Below, in pieces: positions 55,762-63,552 of a stretch of DNA of 64,000 nt. How positions within the stretch are numbered: position 1 is the first letter of the stretch; each line of letters begins with the position of its first letter. The stretch is from Rhodophyticola porphyridii. GTDB taxonomy: Bacteria; Pseudomonadota; Alphaproteobacteria; Rhodobacterales; Rhodobacteraceae. Both the position numbers and the translations under genes were made by a program. A model generated the notes under the pieces. The model saw only the letters and a program-made list of their open reading frames with translations, did not search any database and was not told where the DNA came from. The DNA is taken from NCBI RefSeq assembly GCF_003688285.1, contig NZ_RCNT01000009.1, positions 62,001 to 126,000 of the forward strand, read 5' to 3'.

Positions 55762-57144
55762 TCAGGTGACCTTCTTCAGATGGTAGGACTTGGGTCGCGT
55801 CAGGCTGTGGTATCCGATGACCGACAGCCCGCCGCCGCGCCCGGTGTTCTTGCACCCAGTCCAGCAGAGGCCGGGATCGAGGTAATCTGCGCGGTTCATG
55901 AAGACCGTGCCGGTTTCGATCCGGTCGCCCACCCGCACCGCGCGGTCGAGGTCGCGGGTCCAGAGGCTTGCGGTCAGACCGAAGGCGCTGTCATTCATCA
56001 GGGCCACGGCCTCGTCGTCGGAGGTGACTTTCATCACTCCGACGACGGGCCCGAAGCTTTCCTTTCGCATAACGGTCATTGCGTGATCCACGTCGATCAG
56101 GATTTGCGGCGCAAGATAGGCGCCGCCGTCATCGTCGAACCGGGCGGTGTCGATGACCGGGGTCGCACCGCGGGACACGGCCTCGGCAATCTGGTCGCGC
56201 ACGACGTCTGCAAAGCGGCTATGGGCCATCGGCCCGAGTGTCGTGGCAGGGTCGAGCGGATTGCCGAGGACATACGCTTCCACCACTGTCTTCGCCTTTT
56301 CCAGAAAAGTGTCGAACAGGTTTTCATGCACATAGATCCGTTCGATCCCGCAGCAGCATTGGCCTGAATTGAACATCGCCGCGTCGATCAGCGTGTCGAC
56401 CGCCGCGTCAAGATCTGCATCCTCCATGACATAGCCCGGGTCCTTGCCGCCAAGCTCCAGCCCAAGGCCGGTGAAGGTGCCCGCGGCCGCCCGCTCCATC
56501 GCACGCCCGCCGCCGACCGAACCGGTGAAATTGATGAAATCGAACGCGTTTTCCGCGATCAGACCCGCCGTCGTGTCATGATCGAGAAAGACATTGACGA
56601 ACACGTCTTCGGGCAAACCGGCCTCGCGGAAGGCGCGAACCATTCGTTCGCCCACCAGAAGCGACTGTGTGGCGTGTTTCAGAACAACAGTATTACCCGC
56701 GATGAGCGCCGGGGCGACGGTGTTGATGGCCGTCATGTAGGGATAGTTCCACGGCGCTACGACGAAGACGACCCCATGAGCTATGCGCCGGATGTACCGC
56801 TTGAAACCGGCATCCTCGCCCACATCGATATCGCCAAGCGCCGCCTCGGCGATCCCGGCCATGTGGCGCGCGCGTTCGTCAAAGCCGCCGAATTCCCCGC
56901 CATAGCGAACGGGGCGCCCCATCATCCATGCCAGTTCCGGGACGATATCGTCATTCATCGCCCCCACGGCGGCGACGCCCGCCATGACCAGATCGATACG
57001 ATCCTGCAGCGGGCGCGCCGCCCAGGCGGATTGCGCGGCGCGGGTGCGGGCGATACGGGCGCGGGCGGTGTCCATGTCGAGCGTCTCCCGCTCGGCGAAG
57101 ACCGACCCGTCGATGGGCGATATGCAGGTGAGAGTCTTTGTCAT
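55762..57144 (-). CDS. NAD(P)-dependent aldehyde dehydrogenase
   Basis: A 460-residue aldehyde dehydrogenase. Catalytic Cys is in the FNSGQCCCGIERIYV segment (residues 263-265), general base Glu230 in GLGLELGGKDPGYVME, and cofactor segments VVAPWNYPYM and INFTGSVGGGRAM are present. The start at 57144 (TKTLTCISPIDGSVF) is chosen because the protein family begins there; the longer frame to 57201 enters the GS-like gene. It sits between the GS-like ligase and the alcohol dehydrogenase, suiting oxidation of an omega-aldehyde to the acid in a glutamylated intermediate, as PuuC does for putrescine. Confidence 0.92.
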   Translation of the reverse strand: MTKTLTCISPIDGSVFAERETLDMDTARARIARTRAAQSAWAARPLQDRIDLVMAGVAAVGAMNDDIVPELAWMMGRPVRYGGEFGGFDERARHMAGIAEAALGDIDVGEDAGFKRYIRRIAHGVVFVVAPWNYPYMTAINTVAPALIAGNTVVLKHATQSLLVGERMVRAFREAGLPEDVFVNVFLDHDTTAGLIAENAFDFINFTGSVGGGRAMERAAAGTFTGLGLELGGKDPGYVMEDADLDAAVDTLIDAAMFNSGQCCCGIERIYVHENLFDTFLEKAKTVVEAYVLGNPLDPATTLGPMAHSRFADVVRDQIAEAVSRGATPVIDTARFDDDGGAYLAPQILIDVDHAMTVMRKESFGPVVGVMKVTSDDEAVALMNDSAFGLTASLWTRDLDRAVRVGDRIETGTVFMNRADYLDPGLCWTGCKNTGRGGGLSVIGYHSLTRPKSYHLKKVT

Positions 57145-57201
57145 GTTGGCGCTTTCAAACTGGCGTGCGGCTTCCGGGCGGCTCCGATGCGGTGCCTTCA
57201 T

Positions 57202-58563
57202 TCAGGCGCGTTCGAACCCGCGCGCGATCTCGTAATCGGTCACGACACGGTCGAACTCCTCGATCTCCCATTCGGCGGCGCGCACATAATGGTCGACCAC
57301 GTCGTCGCCCAAGGCCTCCCGCAGCATGGCAGAGCGGTGGAGCGCGCTCCGCGCGTCGCGGAGGGTGCCGGGGATATGGCTGAGATCGCCTTCATAGGCA
57401 TCCCCATTGAATGGCGGGCTGAGCGGCAAACCCTGTTCGATGCCCCATATCCCGGCCGACAGCAATGCGGCCATGGCAAGATAGGGGTTCATGTCGGATC
57501 CGCCGATCCGGCACTCGACGCGCACCGAGCCGGTCCCCGCGCCGCAGAGCCGGAAACCCGCGGTGCGATTGTCCACCGACCAAACCGTGCGGGTCGGCGC
57601 GAAAGTTCCCTTCTGGAACCGCTTGTAGCTGTTGATGTAGGGGGCCAGAAAATAGGTGTAGTCACCCGCATGGGCGATCAGCCCGGCCATGTAGCTTTTC
57701 ATCAGGTCCGACATGCCGAGCGCGTCGTTCGGATCGTGGAAGACGTTCTGCCCATCCCTCCAGAGCGATTGATGAACGTGGGAGGAACTGCCGACCTTGT
57801 CATGATGCCATTTCGGCAGAAAGGTCACGGCATGGCCCTGCTGAAAGGCGATTTCCTTGATCGCGTGTTTCGCGATGCTGTGGTGCTCCGCCGTTGCCAT
57901 CGCGGACGCGTATCTGATGTTGATCTCTTCCTGCCCGGTCTCGGCCTCGCCTTTGGAGTTCTCGACGGGAATACCGGCGGCGAACAGGTGATTTCGGATC
58001 GGGCGCATCACATGTTCTTCCTTGGTGGTCTGAAGCATGTGATAATCTTCATTATAGCCTGAAATCGGCTCCAGATCGCGGAATTTCTCCTTGCGGATCT
58101 GGTCGAAGCTTTTCTCGAACAGGAAAAACTCAAGCTCGGTTGCCATCATCGCCTGGTAGCCCATCTCCTCAAGCCGTCTGACCTGTTTTTTCAGAACCGA
58201 GCGCGGGGAATGGGGGACCTCCTCATGGGTGTGGTGATCCAGCACATCGCAAAGCACCATCACCGTGCCATCAAGCCATGGCACCGGCCGCAGCGAGGAC
58301 AGATCGGGCTTCATCACGTAGTCGCCGTAGCCTTTTTCCCAACTGGTGGCGGCATAGCCACCCGGCGTCGCCATCTCCAGATCGGTTGCCAGAAGATAGT
58401 TGCAGCAATGGGTTTCTTCCCAGGCAGAGGCAATGAAATGCGCCGCGTGAAGGCGTTTGCCCATCAGCCGGCCCTGCATATCGACAAGGCAGACCAGCAC
58501 GGTGTCGATATCGCCTGCGGCAACCCGCGATTTCAGATCGTCAAAACTCAAAGGCGCTTGCAT
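57202..58563 (-). CDS. glutamine synthetase-like gamma-glutamyl amide ligase
   Basis: A 453-residue GS-superfamily ligase of the PuuA/GlnT type, with about the length of those proteins. N-terminal beta-grasp: VLVCLVDMQGRLMGKRLHAA. Catalytic domain: MMATELEFFLFEK (metal glutamates), GQEEINIRYASAMATAEHH, WHHDKVGSSSHVHQSLW (metal His), TRTVWSVDNRTAGFRLCG and RVECRIGGSDMNPYLAMAAL. The Tyr adenylylation site of GlnA is not evident. Such enzymes join glutamate to putrescine, isopropylamine, ethanolamine and similar amines. Which amine is used here is unknown. It lies between dctP and the aldehyde dehydrogenase gene. Confidence 0.88.
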   Translation of the reverse strand: MQAPLSFDDLKSRVAAGDIDTVLVCLVDMQGRLMGKRLHAAHFIASAWEETHCCNYLLATDLEMATPGGYAATSWEKGYGDYVMKPDLSSLRPVPWLDGTVMVLCDVLDHHTHEEVPHSPRSVLKKQVRRLEEMGYQAMMATELEFFLFEKSFDQIRKEKFRDLEPISGYNEDYHMLQTTKEEHVMRPIRNHLFAAGIPVENSKGEAETGQEEINIRYASAMATAEHHSIAKHAIKEIAFQQGHAVTFLPKWHHDKVGSSSHVHQSLWRDGQNVFHDPNDALGMSDLMKSYMAGLIAHAGDYTYFLAPYINSYKRFQKGTFAPTRTVWSVDNRTAGFRLCGAGTGSVRVECRIGGSDMNPYLAMAALLSAGIWGIEQGLPLSPPFNGDAYEGDLSHIPGTLRDARSALHRSAMLREALGDDVVDHYVRAAEWEIEEFDRVVTDYEIARGFERA

Positions 58564-58592
58564 GATACGTGTTCCGTTACAGAGGGTTGGGT

Positions 58593-58618
58593 GGCCCCGG
58601 CACCCTGGCGCCGGGGCC
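58593..58618 (-). terminator. perfect stem-loop between dctP and the GS-like gene
   Basis: GGCCCCGGC (58593-58601) and GCCGGGGCC (58610-58618) form a perfect nine-base stem with an eight-base loop in the 61-base gap. It lies right after the dctP stop, where such loops usually stabilise the binding-protein message and attenuate the downstream genes. Confidence 0.6.
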
Positions 58619-58624
58619 GCCGGA

Positions 58625-59659
58625 TCAGGTGTAGCGATAGGGCCGGCCTGCGGCTTCCATATCGGCATTGTACTGGCGGATGATCTCGACCACCCGGGCC
58701 TTGGTGGGCGACTCCGCCGCGATCTCTTCCCAGAAGACCTGGGCCGCGGCTTCCACCTGGGCCCATTCTTCGTCCGGTATCGTGGTCAGTTCGAGGTCTT
58801 CGCCATGGACCCGCAGATGGGCCTCTCCGCCCCAGTACCACCACTGACGGTAGTAGTGCGACTGGTCGGTGCAGACCCGGAACAGGGTTTGCAGATCGTC
58901 GGGCAACTCGTTCCAGCGGTCCATATTGGCAAAGAAAGATCCGGCCCATGCGCCGGAGATGTTGTTGGTCAGGAAATAGTTGGTCACGTTCGACCAGCCG
59001 ACCGTGTAATCCTCGGTGATGCCTGACCACGCGATGCCGTCCAGCTCGCCGGTTTGCACGGCCACCTCAATATCCTCCCATGGCAGCGTCACCGGCACGA
59101 CCCCGAATTGTGTCAGGAAGCGGCCTGCGGTCGGGAAGGTGAAGACCCGCTTGCCCTGCAGATCGGCCAGTGACCGGATCGGCTCGACGGTGGCGAAGTG
59201 GCAGGGATCCCACGCGCCCGCCGAGATATGCTTCACACCCACGGCGGAATAAGCCTCGTCCCAGATCTCATTCAACCCGTACTGGTTGAACAGCACCGGC
59301 ACATCGAGCGAATACCGCGATGCGAAGGGAAAATAGCCGCCGAACACGGTTACCTCGGTTGGCGAGGCCATCGAGTCGTCGTCGGATTGCACGGCATCGA
59401 TCGTGCCCTGCTGCATCGCGCGAAACAGCTCCCCGGTGGGGACAAGCTGATCGGCGTAGAACAGCTCGATCTGCATCCGGTCTCCGGCGATCTTGTTGAA
59501 CATGTCGATCGCAGGCGTGATCACATGCTCGGCCAGGGCGGCGCCTGCATAGGTCTGCATGCGCCAGCGGATGGTGGATTGCGCGATTGCCGGGGCCGCA
59601 AGGGTTGCGGCGGCGGCGCCCACCGTGGTCGTGGTGAGGAACTTGCGTCTGGTGGTCAT
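58625..59659 (-). CDS. dctP: TRAP transporter solute-binding protein
   Basis: A 344-residue periplasmic DctP-family protein that captures the substrate for the DctQM permease. Tat signal peptide: TTRRKFLTTTTVGAAAATLA, then APAIAQ. Mature features: RMQTYAGAALAEHVITPAID, GTIDAVQSDDDSM, FPFASRYSLDVPVLFNQYGL, RVFTFPTAGRFLTQFGVVPV and GELDGIAWSGITEDYTVGWS. The overall shape resembles the TakP/2-keto acid subgroup, but the ligand is unpredictable. Third after the permeases in the leftward operon; followed by a stable hairpin. Confidence 0.9.
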   Translation of the reverse strand: MTTRRKFLTTTTVGAAAATLAAPAIAQSTIRWRMQTYAGAALAEHVITPAIDMFNKIAGDRMQIELFYADQLVPTGELFRAMQQGTIDAVQSDDDSMASPTEVTVFGGYFPFASRYSLDVPVLFNQYGLNEIWDEAYSAVGVKHISAGAWDPCHFATVEPIRSLADLQGKRVFTFPTAGRFLTQFGVVPVTLPWEDIEVAVQTGELDGIAWSGITEDYTVGWSNVTNYFLTNNISGAWAGSFFANMDRWNELPDDLQTLFRVCTDQSHYYRQWWYWGGEAHLRVHGEDLELTTIPDEEWAQVEAAAQVFWEEIAAESPTKARVVEIIRQYNADMEAAGRPYRYT

Positions 59660-59709
59660 TGGTTTTCTCCTTGTTGAATATCGCGCCCCGGTTCACGGGA
59701 TCTGTCGAT

Positions 59710-61035
59710 TTATTGGCCGTATACATATCCGGGCAGCCACAGTGCGATCTGCGGAAAGACCATCACGAGGGTCAGCGCCAGCGCCATTACGAGCACGAAG
59801 GGAATGATCGAGCGATAGATGTCGCCAAGGCTGATCTCGGGTGGGGCCATCGCACGCATCAGGAACAGGTTGTAGCCGAATGGCGGTGTCATGTAGGCGA
59901 TCTGCGTCGTGATCGTGTAAAGCACGCCATACCAGATCAGGTCGAAACCAAGCTCGCCCACCAACGGCACATAGAGCGGCGCCACGATCACCAGCATGGC
60001 CGTGTCGTCCAGAAACGTGCCCATTATGATGAAGCTGAGCTGCATCAGGATCAGGATCGTCCAGGGGCTCAGATGCAGCTGTTCGGTAAAGAGTGCATCA
60101 ATGGCCCGAACCGCGCCGAGCCCGTCGAAAACGGCGCCAAATCCAGTCGCGGCAAGGATGATCCACATGAACATGCAGGAAATCATCAGTGTCTTGCGGA
60201 CCGAGTTTTCGAAAACCTCCCGCGTCATGCGCCCCTTGACCACGGCCACCAGAAAGGCTGTCGTCGCCCCCACGGCGGCGCTTTCGACCAGCGATGTCCA
60301 GCCATTCACGAAAGGCACCATCATCGCGGCAAAGATGCCAAGCGGCAGCAGGCCGGCGCGCAGAAGCCGGAGCTTTTCGGCCAGTGTGACCTTGCTCAGT
60401 TCCTCCTTGTCGATCGGCGGGCCCAGATCGGGCTGCATCCGGCAGCGGACATAGATGTAGAGGATGAACATGCCCGCCATCATCAGCCCCGGAAGTACAC
60501 CGGCGAGCCAGAGTTGCCCCACCGGCTGCCGGGCGATCAGCGCATAGAGCACCAGCACGACCGAGGGCGGCACCAGAATGCCAAGCGACGATCCGGCCTG
60601 GATCACGCCGGTGACCATGATCTTGTCATAGCCCCGGCGCAGCAGTTCGGGCAGGGCGATGGTCGTGCCGATCGCCATGCCGGCTACGCTCAGCCCATTC
60701 ATCGCCGAGACCAGCACCATCAGGCCGATGGTGCCGATCGCCAGCCCGCCGTTCAGCGGCCCCATCCAGACATGGAACATCCGGTAAAGATCGTCGGCGA
60801 TCCGGCTTTCGCTGAGGACATAGCCCATGAAGATGAACATCGGCAGCGTCAGCAGCACATACCATTGCATCAGTTTCATGGCCGAGGAGAACGGGATTTC
60901 GACGCCACCCGTTCCCCAGAGTAGAACACTCGACAAGGCCGCTACGAAACCGATCGCGGCAAAGACCCGCTGCCCGGTGAACAGCATCAGCATCATCGAG
61001 GCGAACATGAGCGTGGCGATCATCTCGTAGGACAT
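59710..61035 (-). CDS. dctM: TRAP transporter large permease
   Basis: A 441-residue DctM-family ion-transporter subunit with about 12 hydrophobic segments (for instance ATLMFASMMLMLFTGQRVFA, PMFIFMGYVLSESRIADDLY, and GIVAP-like LGILVPPSVVLVLYALIARQ). FLDDTAMLVIVAPLYVPLV is a helix-turn near the substrate path. The start ATG at 61035 shares its A with the dctQ stop (TGATG), so the two are translationally coupled. It forms the sodium-dependent importer with DctQ and DctP. Confidence 0.93.
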   Translation of the reverse strand: MSYEMIATLMFASMMLMLFTGQRVFAAIGFVAALSSVLLWGTGGVEIPFSSAMKLMQWYVLLTLPMFIFMGYVLSESRIADDLYRMFHVWMGPLNGGLAIGTIGLMVLVSAMNGLSVAGMAIGTTIALPELLRRGYDKIMVTGVIQAGSSLGILVPPSVVLVLYALIARQPVGQLWLAGVLPGLMMAGMFILYIYVRCRMQPDLGPPIDKEELSKVTLAEKLRLLRAGLLPLGIFAAMMVPFVNGWTSLVESAAVGATTAFLVAVVKGRMTREVFENSVRKTLMISCMFMWIILAATGFGAVFDGLGAVRAIDALFTEQLHLSPWTILILMQLSFIIMGTFLDDTAMLVIVAPLYVPLVGELGFDLIWYGVLYTITTQIAYMTPPFGYNLFLMRAMAPPEISLGDIYRSIIPFVLVMALALTLVMVFPQIALWLPGYVYGQ

Positions 61036-61631
61036 CAGAGCGCCACCCCGCGAATGCGGCCGATATCGCGGAAGAACTCGGCCAGCGCCTGCAACAGCAT
61101 CAGGAAGACACCGATGCAAAGCGTGACCTTGATGGGCCAGAGATAAGGGCGCCAGGCCGTCGGGCTGCGCTCCAGAAAGCCGAGCATCTCGGCCGCGGCA
61201 CCCGGCCCGCCGGTCACGAAGGCGACCAGCAGATCCCGGAAGAAACCGAACGGCTCGGTGCCGAAATAGCCAAGAGAGTAAGCGGTGGAACTGATCGCGC
61301 CGGTGAAAAGGACGCCCAGGTAGAAGATCAGGAACATCACCGTGAACGCATCGACCCAGGCCTTGGTACGCAGCGACCAGTTGCCGTAGAACAGATCCAT
61401 CCGGACGTTCGCGCCAAGCTGTACGGAATAGGGGCCGCCGAGCACATAATAGGCGACCATCACGAATTGCGCCGTCTCCAACGTCCAGTGTACGGGGGTG
61501 AAGAACGTCTTGGAGATCGAACTCCAGAGCAGGATGCCCGCCAGCACGAAAATCAGATACATCGCGATCCGTCCGATAAACCGGTTCATGCTGTCGATGG
61601 CTCGGATATAGGCCAGGATGATCCTAGGCAT
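61035..61631 (-). CDS. dctQ: TRAP transporter small permease
   Basis: A 198-residue DctQ-type subunit with four hydrophobic segments, starting IDSMNRFIGRIAMYLIFVLA. WTLETAQFVMVAYYVLGGPY and VRMDLFYGNWSLRTKAWVDA match the family. It overlaps the upstream amidohydrolase gene by eight bases and dctM by one base. It is a larger-than-average DctQ, with a C-terminal amphipathic helix and membrane segment (WPIKVTLCIGVFLMLLQALA). Confidence 0.9.
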   Translation of the reverse strand: MPRIILAYIRAIDSMNRFIGRIAMYLIFVLAGILLWSSISKTFFTPVHWTLETAQFVMVAYYVLGGPYSVQLGANVRMDLFYGNWSLRTKAWVDAFTVMFLIFYLGVLFTGAISSTAYSLGYFGTEPFGFFRDLLVAFVTGGPGAAAEMLGFLERSPTAWRPYLWPIKVTLCIGVFLMLLQALAEFFRDIGRIRGVAL

Positions 61632-62415
61632 GGGGCGGCCCCCCTGCTTGCACTCCCACCTCTGTCAGGGCCGGGGCCAGGATGCTGTGAAGCTCCGCAG
61701 CGATCCGGTGCTGTTCCGCCGGGGTGCCAATCAGGTCATTGCGGATTTCGATCATGACATTGGGCAGCGATCGGGCCATTCCGTGCAGCTTGAGCGAATG
61801 GGTCACCCCGTCCTCGGGGCCATAGGGGTCGTTGCGGCCGATCTTGCGATGTGGCAGCGACGCCGCCCGCTCAAGCACCGCATCGGCAAGCCGCGCGTCG
61901 GCGTCATGCACGATGCCGATATCGACATCGCGGGGTCGGCCGTGGAAAACGGGCGCGAAACTGTGCACCGTGACCAGCGCCGTGTCGGTTCCGGCCTGCT
62001 GCCTGCGGTCAAGCACGGTGCCCACCGCTGCCAGAAAAGGGCGGTAGATCGACTGCTCGCGCGCCAATCTGTCTTCGGGCGTCAGGTTGCGATTGCCGGG
62101 TATGTCGATGGCTTCGGACCGGTCGGGCATCGCGGAGGCGGCCTCCGGCGGACGATTGCAGTCATAGACAAGACGCGACACCCGCCCGGCCACCAGCGGC
62201 GCATCAAAGAGGTCGGACAGGTTCAAGGCCACGCCAATCGCGCCCGGATCCCACGCCGCGTGGCTATGCCGGGATGCTTTGGCAAGGCCAAGGTCCTGAA
62301 ATTGCGCGGGGATATGGTGGGATGCATGTTCACACAGCAGCACCACGGGCCCGGACCGCGTCGGGTTGAAGGTTTCGACAACCTTGTCTTGTTCTGTTTC
62401 GACGAGGGCGGACAT
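61624..62415 (-). CDS. N-formylglutamate amidohydrolase-family protein
   Basis: A 263-residue zinc hydrolase of the N-formylglutamate amidohydrolase family, distant from HutG at 34291-35085. Features are VVLLCEHASHHIPAQFQDLG, WDPGAIGVALNLSDLFDAPL, VSRLVYDCNRPPEA, VTVHSFAPVFHGRPRDVDIG and SLPNVMIEIRNDLIGTPAEQ. It is the first gene of the seven-gene operon, overlaps dctQ by eight bases and is divergent from rpiR. In place of PuuD it could release the product from a gamma-glutamyl amide, or it could cleave an N-acyl amino acid. Both are inference. ATG 62415 is preferred to the longer frame. Confidence 0.88.
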   Translation of the reverse strand: MSALVETEQDKVVETFNPTRSGPVVLLCEHASHHIPAQFQDLGLAKASRHSHAAWDPGAIGVALNLSDLFDAPLVAGRVSRLVYDCNRPPEAASAMPDRSEAIDIPGNRNLTPEDRLAREQSIYRPFLAAVGTVLDRRQQAGTDTALVTVHSFAPVFHGRPRDVDIGIVHDADARLADAVLERAASLPHRKIGRNDPYGPEDGVTHSLKLHGMARSLPNVMIEIRNDLIGTPAEQHRIAAELHSILAPALTEVGVQAGGPPHA

Positions 62416-62533
62416 GGAGGATTCCCGGCAACTGGAAAAATCTTTCCTCACCAATATCTTTGTGTCAATATATTTTCAGTCGTGATCGGGCGGGCCGGGC
62501 AGAGCATCTTGGACCGGGGCAGTTTGCCTGAGA
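62416..62533. promoter_or_regulatory. divergent promoter region, NFGD operon / rpiR
   Basis: The 118-base gap is AT-rich in its left half. Imperfect arms CTGGAAAAATCTT (62432-62444) and AATATATTTTCAG (62467-62479) are near-inverted and may hold the RpiR-family site. No clear -35/-10 pair can be picked by eye. Confidence 0.4.
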
Positions 62534-63433
62534 ATGCAGCAGAGAAAGGATGACGGATCGGTGCCGAAACCCGATGTTACAGTGCGTGAACGGATCCGCG
62601 AGCAATATGCATCGCTGACGCAATCGGAACGAAAATTCGCCAAGGCGCTGCTTGAAAACTACCCGTCTGGCGGGCTGGCCTCGATCACCGCCGTGGCGGA
62701 AAACGCAGGCGTTTCAACGCCAACGGTCACGCGAATGGTTCAGAAGCTGGGCTTCAAGGGGTTTCCGCAGTTCCACAAGGCGCTTCTGCGCGAGCTTGAG
62801 GCGCGCGCCTCGGGCCCGACGCAACGCCGCGCCAACTGGGCGGCTGCCGCGCCGGATTCCCATATTCTGAATCGCTTCGCGGAAGCGGTGACCCACAACC
62901 TTGAACAGACATTCGCCAATGTGGATCTGGGCCAGTTCGATCAGGCGGTCGACATGCTGTCGGATACCGATGGTCGGCTGTATGTGGTGGGCGGGCGTAT
63001 CACGCGGGCCCTGGCCGATTATTCCTTCACCCATTTTCAGGCCATTCGAAAACGCGTCACCCATATGACCTCGTCTTCGGCCACATGGCCGCATTACGTT
63101 CTGGATATGGAGCCCGGCGACACGTTGCTTGTCTTCGACGTCCGCCGTTACGAGACAAATATCGAGCGTCTGGCCGAATTGGTGGCGCCGCGCGATGTGA
63201 ACATTATCCTGATCACCGATCAGTGGGCTTCGCCCGTGTCGAAAACGGCGAAACTCGTCTTCAATTGCTGGGCCGAAATCCCTTCCGCATGGGACAGCAA
63301 CATCGCAACGATGATGCTTGTGGAGGCCCTGATTGCCGCGACGCAGGAAAACTGCTGGCCCGACACGAAGAAGCGGTTCGACAAGCTGGACGAACTGTTC
63401 GACATGACGCGGCTGTTTCGGAAGTTCAGTTGA
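62534..63433 (+). CDS. RpiR-family transcriptional regulator
   Basis: A 299-residue regulator with an N-terminal helix-turn-helix of the RpiR type (LTQSERKFAKALLENYPSGG, VAENAGVSTPTVTRMVQKLG, FKGFPQFHKALLREL) and a C-terminal SIS domain (VVGGRITRALADYSFTHFQA, DTLLVFDVRRYETNIERLAE, VNIILITDQWASPV). SIS domains normally bind phosphosugars; here the ligand is unknown. ATG 62534 is used; GTG 62561, preceded by AAAGGA, is an alternative start. It is divergent from the seven-gene operon and is its likely local regulator. Confidence 0.9.
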   Translation: MQQRKDDGSVPKPDVTVRERIREQYASLTQSERKFAKALLENYPSGGLASITAVAENAGVSTPTVTRMVQKLGFKGFPQFHKALLRELEARASGPTQRRANWAAAAPDSHILNRFAEAVTHNLEQTFANVDLGQFDQAVDMLSDTDGRLYVVGGRITRALADYSFTHFQAIRKRVTHMTSSSATWPHYVLDMEPGDTLLVFDVRRYETNIERLAELVAPRDVNIILITDQWASPVSKTAKLVFNCWAEIPSAWDSNIATMMLVEALIAATQENCWPDTKKRFDKLDELFDMTRLFRKFS

Positions 63434-63552
63434 GGGGACGGGCCGCGGGCCCATCCCGGCATGCTTTTCCCTCTTGCCGACCCACATGGGCCGCGCGAGG
63501 TCATCCGCAGGCTGGCTCGGGAGCGGCGCATCCTGCGTGAGGTGGCGCGGCG

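Noticed and set aside
59659-60924. 421-codon open frame antisense to dctM
   Set aside because: Shadow of dctM, rich in His and Gln with no family match; the other strand encodes a clear permease.
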